From Mimachlamys varia (taxonomy: Eukaryota > Mollusca > Bivalvia > Pectinida > Pectinidae): 64,000 nt of DNA. Position numbers and translations under genes: made by a program. The notes under the pieces were generated by a model, which saw nothing but the letters and a program-made list of their open reading frames with translations, searched no databases and was not told the DNA's origin. Positions 36,501 to 48,764 of the stretch are shown in pieces (within the stretch, counting starts at the first letter, position 1; every line of letters starts with the position of its first letter). The DNA is taken from NCBI GenBank assembly GCA_947623455.1, contig OX392532.1, positions 52,765,058-52,829,057 on the forward strand, in the 5' to 3' direction.

Positions 36501-39500
36501 CTATAGCTCCAATCATCGCGACAACTCTATAGCTCCGATCATTGTGAAAACTCTATAGCTCCGATCATTGTGACAAATCTATAGCTACGATCATTGTGAC
36601 AACTCTATAGCTTTGATCATCGCGACAGCTCTATAGCTCCGATCATCGTGACAACTCTATAGCTCCGATCATTGTGACAACTCTATAGCTCCGATCATTG
36701 TGACAACTCTATAGCTCCAATCATTGTGACAACTCTATAGCTCCGATCATTGTGACAACTCTATAGCTTTGATCATCGCGACAGCTCTATAGCTCCGATC
36801 ATCGCGACAGCTCTATAGCTCCGATCATTGTGACAACTCTATAGCTCCGATCATCGCGACAACTCTATAGCTCCGATCATTGCGACAACTCTATAGCTCC
36901 AATCATTGTGACAACTCTATAGCTCCAATCATTGTGACAACTCTATAGCTCCAATCATCGCGACAACTCTATAGCTACGATCATTGTGACAACTCTATAG
37001 CTCCGATCACTGCGACAACTCTATAGCTCCAATCATTGTGACAACTCTATAGCTCCAATCATTGTGACAACTCTATAGCTCCGATCATTGTGACAACTCT
37101 ATAGCTCCAATCATCGCGACAACTCTATAGCTCCGATCATTGTGAAAACTCTATAGCTCCGATCATTGTGACAAATCTATAGCTACGATCATTGTGACAA
37201 CTCTATAGCTTTGATCATCGCGACAGCTCTATAGCTCCGATCATCGTGACAACTCTATAGCTCCGATCATTGTGACAACTCTATAGCTCCGATCATTGCG
37301 ACAACTCTATAGCTCCAATCATTGTGACAACTCTATAGCTCCGACCATTGTGACAACTCTATAGCTCCAATCATTGTGACAACTCTATAGCTCCGACCAT
37401 TGTGACAACTCTATAGCTCCGATCATTGTGACAACTCTATAGCTCCAATCATCGCGACAACTCTATAGCTCCGATCATTGTGACAACTCTATAGCTCCGA
37501 TCATTGTGACAAATCTATAGCTCCAATCATTGTGACAACTCTATAGCTCCAATCATTGTGACAACTCTATAGCTCCGATCATTGTGACAAATCTATAGCT
37601 CCGATCATTGTGACAACTCTATAGCTCCGATCTTTGTGACAGCTCTATAGCTCCGATCATCGCGACAACTCTATAGCTTTGATCATTGTGACAGCTCTAT
37701 AGCTCCAATCATTGTGACGACTCTATAGCTCCGATCATTGTGACAACTCTATAGCTCTAATCATTGTGACAACTCTATAGCTCCGATCATTGTGACAGCT
37801 CTATAGCTCCGATCATCGCGACAACTCTATAGCTTTGATCATTGTGACAGCTCTATAGCTCCAATCATTGTGACAACTATATAGCTCCGATCATTGTGAC
37901 AACTCTATAGCTCCGATCATCGCGACAACTCTATAGCTCCGATCATCGCGACAACTCTATAGCTCCGATCATTGTGACAACTCTATAGCTCCAATCATTG
38001 TGACAACTCTATAGCTCCAATCATTGTGACAACTCTATAGCTCCGATCATTGTGACAACTCTATAGCTCCAATCATTGTGACAACTCTATAGCTCCAATC
38101 ATTGTGACAACTCTATAGCTCCAATCATTGTGACAACTCTATAGCTCCAATCATTGTGACAACTCTATAGCTCCGATCATTGTGACAACTCTATAGTTCC
38201 GATCATTGTGACAACTCTATAGCTCCAATCATCGCGACAACTCTATAGCTCCAATCATTGTGACAACTCTATAGCTCCAATCATTGTGACAACTCTATAG
38301 CTCCGATCATTGTGACAACTCTATAGCTCCAATCATTGTGACAACTCTATAGCTCCGATCATTGTGACAACTCTATAGCTCCGATCATTGTGACAACTCT
38401 ATAGCTCCGATCATTGTGACAACTCTATAGCTCCAATCATTGTGACAACTCTATAGCTCCGATCATTGTGACAACTCTATAGCTCCAATCATTGTGACAA
38501 CTCTATAGCTCCAATCATTGTGACAGCTCTATAGCTCCAATCATCGTGACAACTCTATAGCTCCAATCATTGTGACAGCTCTATAGCTCCAATCATCGTG
38601 ACAACTCTATAGCTCCAATCATTGTGACAACTCTATAGCTCCGATCATTGTGACAACTCTAAAGCTCCAATCATTGTGACAACTCTATAGCTCCGATCAT
38701 TGTGACAACTCTATAGCTCCAATCATTGTGACAACTCTATAGCTCCAATCATTGTGACAGCTCTATAGCTCCAATCATCGTGACAACTCTATAGCTCCAA
38801 TCATTGTGACAACTCTATAGCTCCGATCATTGTGACAACTCTAAAGCTCCAATCATTGTGACAACTCTATAGCTCCGATCATTGTGACAACTCTATAGCT
38901 CCAATCATTGTGACAACTCTATAGCTCCGATCATTGTGACAACTCTATAGCTCCAATCATCGCGACAACTTTATAGCTCCAATCATTGTGACAACTCTAT
39001 AGCTCCAATCATTGTGACAACTCTATAGCTCCAATCATTGTGACAACTCTATAGCTCCAATCATTGTGACAACTCTATAGCTCCAATCATTGTGACAACT
39101 CTATAGCTCCAATCATTGTGACAACTCTATAGCTCCAATCATCACGACAACTCTATAGCTCCAATCATTGTGACAACTCTATAGTGCCGATCATTGTGAC
39201 AACTCTATAGCTCCGATCATTGTGACAACTCTATAGCTCCAATCATTGTGACAACTCTATAGCTCCGATCATTGTGACAACTCTATAGCTCCAATCATTG
39301 TGACAACTCTATAGCTCCAATCATCACGACAACTCTATAGCTCCAATCATCACGACAACTCTATAGCTCCAATCATTGTGACAACTCTATAGTGCCGATC
39401 ATTGTGACAACTCTATAGCTCCGATCATTGTGACAACTCTATAGCTCCAATCATTGTGACAACTCTATAGCTCCGATCATTGTGACAACTCTATAGCTTT

Positions 39501-42420
39501 GATCATCGCGACAGCTCTATAGCTCCAATCATTGTGACAACTCTATAGTGCCGATCATTGTGACAACTCTATAGCTCCGATCATTGTGACAACTCTATAG
39601 CTCCAATCATTGTGACAACTCTATAGCTCCAATCATTGTGACAACTCTATAGCTCCGATCATTGTGACAACTCTATAGCTCCAATCATTGTGACAACTCT
39701 ATAGCTCCAATCATTGTGACAACTCTATAGCTTTGATCATTGTGACAACTCTATAGCTCCGATCATTGTGACAAATCTATAGCTCCAATCATTGTGACAA
39801 CTCTATAGCTCCAATCATTGTGACAACTCTATAGCTCCAATCATTGTGACAACTCTATAGCTCCGATCATTGTGACAACTCTATAGCTCCAATCATTGTG
39901 ACAACTCTAAAGCTCCGATCATTGCGACAGCTCTATAGCTCCGATCATTGTGACAACTCTAAAGCTCCGATCATTGCGACAGCTCTATAGCTCCGATCAT
40001 TGCGACAGCTCTATAGCTCCGATCATCGCGACAACTCTATAGCTCCAATCATTGTGACAACTCTATAGCTCCAATCATTGTGACAACTCTATAGCTCCGA
40101 TCATTGTGACAACTCTATAGCTCCAATCATTGTGACAACTCTATAGCTCCGATCATTGTGACAACTCTATAGCTCCAATCATTGTGACAACTCTAAAGCT
40201 CCGATCATCGCGACAACTCTATAGCTCCAATCATTGTGACAACTCTATAGCTCCGATCATTGTGACAACTCTATAGCTCCAATCATTGTGACAACTCTAT
40301 AGCTCCGATCATTGTGACAACTCTATAGCTCCAATCATTGTGACAACTCTATAGCTCCGATCATTGTGACAACTCTATAGCTCCAATCATTGTGACAACT
40401 CTAAAGCTCCGATCATCGCGACAACTCTATAGCTCCGATCATTGTGACAACTCTATAGCTCCGATCATCGTGACAACTTTATAGCTCCAATCATTGTGAC
40501 AACTCTATAGCTCCGATCATTGTGACAACTCTATAGCTCCAATCATCGCGACAACTCTATAGCTCCAATCATTGTGACAACTCTATAGCTCCGATCATTG
40601 TGACAACTCTCTAGCTCCGATCATTGTGACAACTCTATAGCTCCAATCATCACGACAACTCTATAGCTCCAATCATCGCGACAACTCTATAGCTCCGATC
40701 ATTGTGACAGCTCTATAGCTCCGATCATTGTGACAACTCTATAGCTCCGATCATTGTGACAACTCTATAGCTCCAATCATTGTGACAACTCTATAGCTCC
40801 GATCATTGTGACAACTCTATAGCTCCGATCATTGTGACAGCTCTATAGCTCCAATCATTGTGACAACTCTATAGCTCCGATCATTGTGACAACTCTATAG
40901 CTCCGATCATTGTGACAGCTCTATAGCTCCAATCATCACGACAACTCTATAGCTCCAATCATTGTGACAACTCTATAGCTCCGATCATTGTGACAACTCT
41001 ATAGCTCCAATCATTGTGACAACTCTATAGCTCCAATCATTGTGACAGCTCTATAGCTCCGATCATTGTGACAACTATATAGCTCCGATCATTGTGACAA
41101 CTCTATAGCTCCGATCATTGTGACAGCTCTATAGCTCCAATCATTGTGACAACTCTATAGCTCCGATCATTGTGACAACTCTATAGCTCCGATCATCACG
41201 ACAACTCTATAGCTCCAATCATTGTGACAACTCTATAGCTCCAATCATTGTGACAACTCTATAGCTCCAATCATCGCGACAACTCTATAGCTCCAATCAT
41301 TGTGACAACTCTATAGCTCCGATCATTGTGATAACTCTATAGCTCCGATCATTGTGACAACTCTATAGCTCCAATCATTGTGACAACTCTATAGCTCCGA
41401 TCATTGTGACAACTCTATAGCTCCGATCATTGTGACAACTCTATAGCTCCAATCATCGCGACAACTCTATAGCTCCAATCATTGTGACAACTCTATAGCT
41501 CCGATCATTGTGACAACTCTATAGCTCCGATCATTGTGACAACTCTATAGCTCCGATCATTGTGACAACTCTATAGCTCCAATCATCGTGACAACTCTAT
41601 AGCTCCAATCATCGTGACAACTCTATAGCTCCGATCATTGTGACAACTCTATAGCTCCGATCATTGTGACAACTCTATAGCTCCGATCATTGTGACAACT
41701 CTATAGCTCCAATCATCGTGACAACTCTATAGCTCCAATCATTGTGACAACTCTATAGCTCCGATCATTGTGACAACTCTATAGCTCCAATCATCGCGAC
41801 AACTCTATAGCTCCGATCATTGTGACAACTCTATAGCTCCGATCATTGTGACAACTCTATAGCTCCAATCAGTGTGACAACTCTATAGCTCCAATCAGTG
41901 TGACAACTCTATAGCTCCAATCAGTGTGACAACTCTATAGCTCCGATCATTGTGACAACTCTATAGCTCCAATCAGTGTGACAACTCTATAGCTCCAATC
42001 ATTGTGACAAATCTATAGCTCCGATTATTGTGACAACTCTATAGCTCCAATAATTGTGACAACTCTATAGCTCCAATCAGTGTGACAACTCTATAGCTCC
42101 GATCATTGTGACAACTCTATAGCTACGATCATTGTGACAACTCTATAGCTCCAATCATCGCGACAACTCTATAGCTCCGATCATTGTGACAACTCTATAG
42201 CTCCGATCATTGTGACAACTCTATAGTGCCGATCATCGCGACAACTCTATAGCTCCGATCATCGCGACAACTCTATAGCTACGATCATTGTGACAACTCT
42301 ATAGCTCCGATCATCGCGACATCTCTATAGCTCCAATCATCGCGACAAGTTAGCATTGCCAATGATCGCGACTGCTTTACAGTATCGATTACTGCGACAA
42401 TGCTTCATATACGATTATCG
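33545..42420. repeat. 26-bp satellite, about 340 copies, 8.8 kb
   Basis: Units are CTCCGATCATTGTGAC + AACTCTATAG, with the frequent alternative CTCCAATCATCGCGAC. The regular core is about 33770-42346. Both edges are degenerate (33545-33770 and 42346-42420) yet keep the ATCGCGACA motif. Nearly all common variation sits at three dinucleotides: CG/CA in TCCGATC and CG/TG (sometimes CA) in the two steps of TCGCGAC. The unit length is not a multiple of three and stops are frequent, so it is non-coding. Confidence 0.98.
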
Positions 42421-44293
42421 CGACTTGTACCGCGTCACCGCTCCAGATACCATATAAACGACCTATATATATATATATATATTACTCATGGTACTATAGA
42501 CATATGTTTAGTACAGATATTTGTGATATGCACCTTTAAATTGTTTCCCCGTCTGGAGATATTGTAACACGAGGCTATTAGTACAAAGTGCCGCAAACCC
42601 GCCGCTACAATAAACAAATATACGGGATGCCAGGGCTGATTAAAGTCCCCTTACCTGTAACTATTTCCCCAATACCACGTGTTTTGTTCGGTGATGTTAT
42701 GGAATTTGGATGACAAATCGCCATGCTATCTTATAATTTAAGTTCCATAATTGCTGAAGTACAACGAGAAAGTGTCGGTGTTGAAGATACGGGTAAAAGC
42801 GGGTCGTACATTGAACTCGCGTTTTATTGAATAGCTACACAGAATCATATTACAATATAGTCCCTCTTTTTTTATCACGTCGAATGAAAAAATAATCGTT
42901 TTCTAATTCCCTGTGTTAATTATTGACAAAGTATAGAATTTCTCAGGTAGACTGTCTATTTGTGGGTTCCCTGTCGGCCCTTTAATACCTGCCTGTGGGA
43001 GTTCCAGGTCCTTTATAACCTATACACCTGGTGGGTCTTAATGGAAGTTGGTTCTATAAAGCTTAAAAAATATCAAACAGTCGGCTTTAATGCAGCTGAT
43101 TTACTAACATTTTGCCCCGGGCATTTTTTTTAAATGTGATTTTCTCAAATTTTTATTTATAGCACCAGGTGTGTGAGAAAATTGTGTAAATAAATAATTT
43201 TAAAGGTTGAAAAAGGCTTTGATGTATGTGTGCCACCGTGTGTCACCGTGTGTCACCGCGATAGAACACACAACATTATACAATCCGTTCCATATGGTCA
43301 GACTGACCTATGTAATACGTTACACGTCACACTGACCAGCGATATCTACAGTCTACTTATTGACCGCACCTTACAATATAAGTTTACTGTGTACTTGTTA
43401 GTATGCCGAACTAACCAACGAACTACATGATGTAATTTTAGGCAAAACTTCTTTCCAAAGAAAATGATACTTAACACACAGACCAATAATATTGTCAAAT
43501 CGACAAGAGTTTTTAATAACGACCATCTTTAGAAAAATAATTCGTCAGGCCATAAAATTGGGCAATATTGGTCACATTGGATTTTTTTTTACGCGTTCGT
43601 CAGTTTTTTGTATCAATAGTCATTCGTGATTGATTGCATCACCAATCAAAGTGACCGTCACTGACCATATAGACAACACCAATCAGCATGTCATAACGAC
43701 TGACCATCCGCACAATATATAAATAAACGAAGTGACGTAAAGTCAGATTTGGATATACAAAACACTTCCAATAGTGTACCTCTGTTCAAACGTCAAAATG
43801 ACAACACAGTTTGTCTTTGTCGAAAACATGTAATTCTGACTTCGGTCGAGTAAACACGAGCGTGTCCATATATACATGTACATTTTTTGTGTACGTAATA
43901 TTATTGACAAATCAGCCAAATCTCCCGAGATTATGTTAAACCGACTGACCAAATGACCATTTCTATAAAACATACAATACTGGTCGACTTTAATATTAGG
44001 TAACATTTCTTAAGATTTTTTATAACGCGACATGCTGCTCAGGCGTACTGGCCCGTGTCGAGCCGAGTACGACGGTACTATTTCACAGGGCTCAGTATAG
44101 GTGTATAGGGCAGTCGACCACGCGCCTCCGCCGGGCTCACACCGAGCGCGCCGTCCTACTACGCTGTGTGTATAGAAAGTGTTACTTCTATCTCCCAGCA
44201 CAGCGCTCCAGCAACTCCCCATCAATATTTCAGAGAGAGATCGGGGCGAGTTTCTGTGGAATTCCTAGGCGTTTGTTCGTGCAATGTAGGAAT
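42421..44293 (+). other. Upstream region of the phospholipase A2 gene
   Basis: Contains a short (TA)n at about 42464-42482 and a TATA-like ATATATAAATA at about 43712. The in-frame sequence upstream of the PLA2 ATG is open back to 44168 but has no earlier ATG, so it is probably 5' UTR. The transcription start cannot be fixed from sequence. Confidence 0.4.
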
Positions 44294-45354
44294 ATGCTTC
44301 AACACAAAGGAGTTACCGTGCTTTTTTTCTTCGCGGTGTTTTGTGGCGGGTATTCTCGCGAAATCTCGGACGAGGAGCTTGCCCACGACACCAAGTCCCT
44401 GGGCAGGAACTTCATCGTCGTCAGTTACAATGACGACATGGAGAAGGAGTTACGGATCGCCTATAGAGGCGTGCTGGTGTTGGAAACAGTTGCTTTCGAG
44501 AACACCCCCAACAAAATGCATTTCAAACGAGTAAGTGATGGGAAACAAATTATCCAGAGTGTGTACCAAGATGGCGTTCTCAAGGATTGTGATTTCGGAG
44601 ACAGTGCCAAAATGGTTCTAGAATTTGTTCACGAATTCACGCTTAAAAAGAATCTTTTCCATCGGAGAAATCATGGCAATGTGTTCGGATTTTACCACAC
44701 TGTCGATACTGTGAATACCGATTATGCAATAAAAGGGTTCAAAAGTCGAAAGAAATTGGGAGAATTTAAAGATATGGTGAAAATAAATACAGAAATCAGA
44801 AAATGCCATAAATATGTTCGACATTTGAAGCGAATTCAGAGGAGACGGAATCGTAATAACCCGGATGATATCGACTTCCGGAAAGCGTATTTCGGTACGA
44901 CAGATGATGCCGCCCTGGATGGTACCCTGTCTACGGCACGTGGTGCTAATTCACCGGAAGTGACATATATAGATTCAAATGTTGTACCGGAAATACGTCA
45001 AAAGTTTCTAAACAAATCTTCACCCGGAAGTGTTTCAAAATTCAATTCGCGGAGAACAACAAGAGCTGCAACGTCATCGACTTATTTCAATCGCGACGAC
45101 GTTCAGGCACTTCCGGAAAATCACGAGAGGCGGAAGCGGTCTTTCTTCAACAAATACCTGATGTTTCCGGGAACCAAGTGGTGTGGGCGTGGCCAGATCG
45201 CCAAGGAGTATGATGAACTCGGTGATGACCAAGAAGCCGATGTTTGTTGTCGGGATCACGATTGTTGTCAGGATATAATTCCGTGTTTCTCCACAAAATA
45301 CAATTACTTCAACTTCCGGTTCCATGCCATTCTTCACTGCGACTGCGACAAACG
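44294..45354 (+). CDS. Secreted group III phospholipase A2, first coding exon (partial gene)
   Basis: Calcium-dependent hydrolysis of the sn-2 ester of phospholipids is the expected activity, outside the cell or in the secretory route. The first in-frame ATG (44294) starts a hydrophobic signal peptide (VTVLFFFAVF, residues 8-17). A propeptide of about 260 residues follows, with basic stretches and no domain I recognise. At residues 279-282, RRKR/S is a furin-type site just before the catalytic domain. The PLA2 domain then shows the calcium loop W296-C-G-R-G and CCRDHD with catalytic His322-Asp323. The extra cysteines and the HCDCDK end are typical of the group III (bee-venom/PLA2G3) class. 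The exon stops at a donor (AACG/GTAGGT, intron from 45355) with a split Arg codon. The rest of the domain, with its remaining cysteines, lies on later exons I could not find. Calling it a venom protein would be unjustified; the family is widespread in ordinary tissues. Confidence 0.92.
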
Positions 45355-45434
45355 GTAGGTGACCCCGTCTACCAGATAAAATCCATAGTGTCCTTGTCAT
45401 AGTGATAACTATTTTTAAAAAATAAACAAACTCT

Positions 45435-45514
45435 GATTCTCAAGCGCTTTCGCTTGCTTGTAGCAAGCTCTTCGGATAAAGCTTGGTACAAGCAAGCGAA
45501 AGCGCTTGGGAATC
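45435..45514. repeat. Perfect 28-bp-stem hairpin in the putative PLA2 intron
   Basis: 45435-45462 and 45487-45514 are reverse complements at 27 of 28 positions, the exception being a G-T wobble. The 24-nt loop itself holds CAAGCT/AGCTTG, which can extend the pairing. Total length is 80 nt. It could be a small fold-back transposon or a transcribed hairpin. Confidence 0.85.
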
Positions 45515-46113
45515 GGGTTTTGTTTTTAATATCTGTATATGTTTTGTTATGTTATATTGTCTATTTTCAGTTTTAACAGATTTTACAGATCCGTTAGTTA
45601 TGAGTGATGGAGTAGGTACTTATTAATCATTGGATTTAGATTCCAGTAAGGGAAACATATTAAGTAAATATGCACGCTACAGGGACGGAGGGTAGTGTAT
45701 TTCATTTATCTTCGTTCTCGGGTTATCAAACAAATATGATCAATGAGTTCACTGTCCGTTACCACCAGACCTCCACCTCTGTGCCGCAAGTTCGAGTCCT
45801 ACAAGGGGCAATCGCCGGGTACTCGCCGTTGGTTTTTTTCAGGAACTCCGGCTTTCCTCCACAAGTTAAACATGACGAGTCCTTGAACGTCCATAACTAT
45901 AAAGAGGACTTAAAGCGGAAACAAATCTAATCAAGTATAACTCTCTTAGTTCCTTAACTAGCAAGTTCCAAAAACAGGTTATGTATGTGATCTCATTAAA
46001 ATATCGTTTCACAGTTGACAACACACAAATTGAGTGCACGTTTCCGAGTGTCAACGGCTCAACGTGTATATTTAATAAATTATGTATGAAATGAGGAAAT
46101 ATAAACTGGTTTA
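45515..46113. other. Sequence downstream of PLA2 exon 1
   Basis: An 86-codon open frame at 45670-45930 shows no recognisable family. No convincing second PLA2 exon (expected soon after HCDCDK: an aromatic residue, then Cys-Leu) was seen. Confidence 0.4.
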
Positions 46114-46117
46114 TTAA

Positions 46118-46510
46118 AGGCCCAATATACGTAACTTCGGGATTTTTTTCATGATTCTGAAAAATTCTGACAAAAAAATCCAGTTGATAACCATGCAAAA
46201 ATAAACCTAAAACGAAGTCAACATGAGCGGTAAGTAACAAGAAACTCTTGACAGAAAAACCAAAGAATTGAAAATAATTCAGTTGTGGCCTACTTCAACA
46301 AGACGCCGAAGATAGAAGACAGTCAAAATGGACACGTGTTTATAATAATTACAAATACCGGGTTTCAACTGATGCTATACCGGTAACCGCGTAAGAATTC
46401 GTCTTGGATATTGCTGATATCAGTTAATCTTAACTAAATCTCTAAATATAATAGTTTATTAAGCTTGATTTTCGCTTCAAGTTTTGCCGAAAGTTACGTA
46501 TATTGGGCCT
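46118..46510. mobile_element. TTAA-flanked non-autonomous DNA transposon, copy 1
   Basis: TTAA (46114-46117) precedes AGGCCCAATATACGTAACTT. The inverted end AAGTTACGTATATTGGGCCT is followed by TTAA (46511-46514). The 393-bp element has ~20-bp perfect TIRs and no coding frame. TTAA target duplications are typical of piggyBac and Kolobok elements; which applies here is undecided. Confidence 0.8.
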
Positions 46511-46558
46511 TTAAAATTAGGATTATTGATTGTTTAAAATAGCATTGTTTATATAGGG

Positions 46559-46707
46559 ATTGAACGGCGTTTTTTAATTTTCATGCCGGTATGAATGCAA
46601 AGCGGTTACATCCATATTGCATGAAGCCCGCTAGGGCTTCATGGTCAATATGGATGTAACCGATTTGCATTCATACCGGCATGAAAATTAAAACAACGCC
46701 GTTCAAT
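46559..46707. repeat. 149-bp near-perfect hairpin (fold-back element)
   Basis: Arms of about 72 bp start ATTGAACGGCG and end CGCCGTTCAAT. The middle is CATGAAGCCC-GCTA-GGGCTTCATG. Only a few mismatches are visible. It lies about 50 bp after the TTAA element. No clear target duplication was found. Confidence 0.85.
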
Positions 46708-47654
46708 TCATATATTTACATTTTTACTACTGAACAATTGTCTAATTTATTTTCTTATGTATTGAACAACTGGTTAATCAACTGCGTTTGTTATTGCGCC
46801 GTCCTTTAAACGAAAAAGGCAGAACAGCCATAATTTGCGTAAAATTGGCGCCAATAATCTACCTTAGTCATTTGAACGTTTGACGTTGGGGCGTTCTCCA
46901 TGTTATCCGAAGCGGAGCCGTAAGACTCCCATTGAACAAGACTAATATATTACGTCATAAGTAATTCACGTGAATGGATGTATTCATACTGTATTCATGA
47001 TGTATTCATAGTCTAGTGTTTGTTGTTTTCAGTTGGTATGTTCATATAGAGAAGAAACAATCAGAATGTAAATATAAACAAATAATCTGAATTGGAATTG
47101 TATCGAGGGTGTGTTGATAGTTTTAGCCTGTGTTGAGATTTGTGGAGGTTTAAGACATACTGCTACGACTTTTAATGACCACCCGGTGTTGTCATTGTAT
47201 TTTGAGATGAACATTCTTGTCATAAACATGATTATTTAAACAGTATGTTCAGTTGTATATAATTTCAAGGGGGCTGGGGGCAGGGGGGGGGGGGGGGGGG
47301 TGGTGGTAATATTTTGACTTCTGGAACCGGCAAATGTCAAGGTCAATGATTGTTTCAAATTTTGTTCCGTTTCCATTTTCCTTTAAGATTCCTACTCGGG
47401 CAAATACTTGTGAATTTGAATCGATTGTTAATTGTAGTTTCCTTTCACTATGAACATGACACGACTAAAAGTACCAAAACGCCATGTACAAAACCGGAAG
47501 TAAGAATATACAAATTAGGTGTCTGTCCTTATTCTTAATTCCACGTGGTCAGTTAGCACCAGTGTGAAGTACTGACGGGAGCTCCTTGAAGTACTCCTGT
47601 GAAGAAAAAATTAAGTCATGCATACTAAAAACATGTTTCCCTTCTTAAAATGCT
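46708..47654. other. Intergenic, nothing recognised except poly-G
   Basis: Contains an 18-nt G run at 47283-47300. Open frames are short and unrecognised. Confidence 0.5.
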
Positions 47655-48222
47655 ACCGTGAAGATTTAGGCTAATACGATACCAAATCCGTACTTAGTTG
47701 ATAACTAGAATGTATGATATATGAGTTGATTCAGCTCGGCTAATATGATACCAAATGCGTACTTAGTTGATAACTAGAATATATGATATGTGAGTTGATT
47801 GAGCTCGACTAATATGATACCAAATGCGTACTTAGATGATAACTAGAATACATGATATGTGAGTTGATTGAGCTCGGCTAATATGATACCAAATGCGTAC
47901 TTAGTTGATAACTAGAATATATGACATGTGAGTTGATTGAGCTCGACTAATATGATACCAAATGCGTACTTAGTTAATAACTAGAATATATGACATGTGA
48001 GTTGATTGAGCTCGGCTAATATGATACCAAATGCGTACTTAGATGATAACTAGAATATATGATATGTGAGTTGATTGAGCTCGGCTAATATGATACCAAA
48101 TGCGTACTTAGATGATAAATAGAATATATGATATGTGAGTTGATTGAGCTCGGCTAATATGATACCAAATGCGTACTTAGATGATAACTAGAATATATGA
48201 TATGTGAGTTGATTGAGCTCGG
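47655..48222. repeat. 69-bp tandem repeat, about 8 copies
   Basis: Units begin GGCTAATATGATACCAAATG and include GCGTACTTAGTTGATAACTA and GTGAGTTGATTGAGCTC. Copies differ by a few substitutions (GGCT/GACT, GTTGAT/GATGAT). Confidence 0.95.
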
Positions 48223-48764
48223 TTAGATGCCGAAAATTTACTCCGTTAGTATGAGTCTTTTCCTAAAATTTCTTTAATGTTATGGAGTCAACCGGTGGTT
48301 GAAGTATTGCTATACAATTTAATATTCTTCGTATTGGAAATATATTACTCTCGTGTTCTAAACGCTGAATCAAAATACCCTGCAGTAATTTCAGTATATT
48401 CAAACTTATTAAAAATGTCCTCAAATTATTATTGTCATTTCATTCAATATAGGTGATTTAACATGAGTTAAGCAAGAAAATGAATTGCTTATGAATATCT
48501 TTCTACACGTGAAATGTGAAACTATGTTGAGCTTAACACCGCACGCTACCAGACGCGGCTGTGAAAAATGCTATGTTGTTTAATTTGTGTTCATGGGATG
48601 TTTTGATCCCTAATGTCTAGGCCTACATCAGCAACACCGTTCTTAGTCCTTCATAATGAACATGTAACACCGGAATCGTAATCAACGCACGTGCGTGATG
48701 TCTGTCATTATCCTTCCTGACCATTATCTCGTGGATCAGAATTATTCTGTAATCCCCAGCAATG
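48223..48764. other. Intergenic, nothing recognised
   Basis: No gene or element seen. Confidence 0.5.

Noticed and set aside
33545..42420. CRISPR-like regular repeats
   Set aside because: There are no unique spacers: the units are contiguous 26-bp copies, and the genome is clearly eukaryotic (introns, SINEs).
44168..44293. Longer N-terminus of the PLA2
   Set aside because: The frame is open but starts only with a GTG; the first ATG (44294) gives an immediate signal peptide.
45573..45610. Second PLA2 exon after an acceptor TCTATTTTCAG
   Set aside because: The phase fits, but the frame reaches a stop within about a dozen codons and lacks the expected Cys-Leu.
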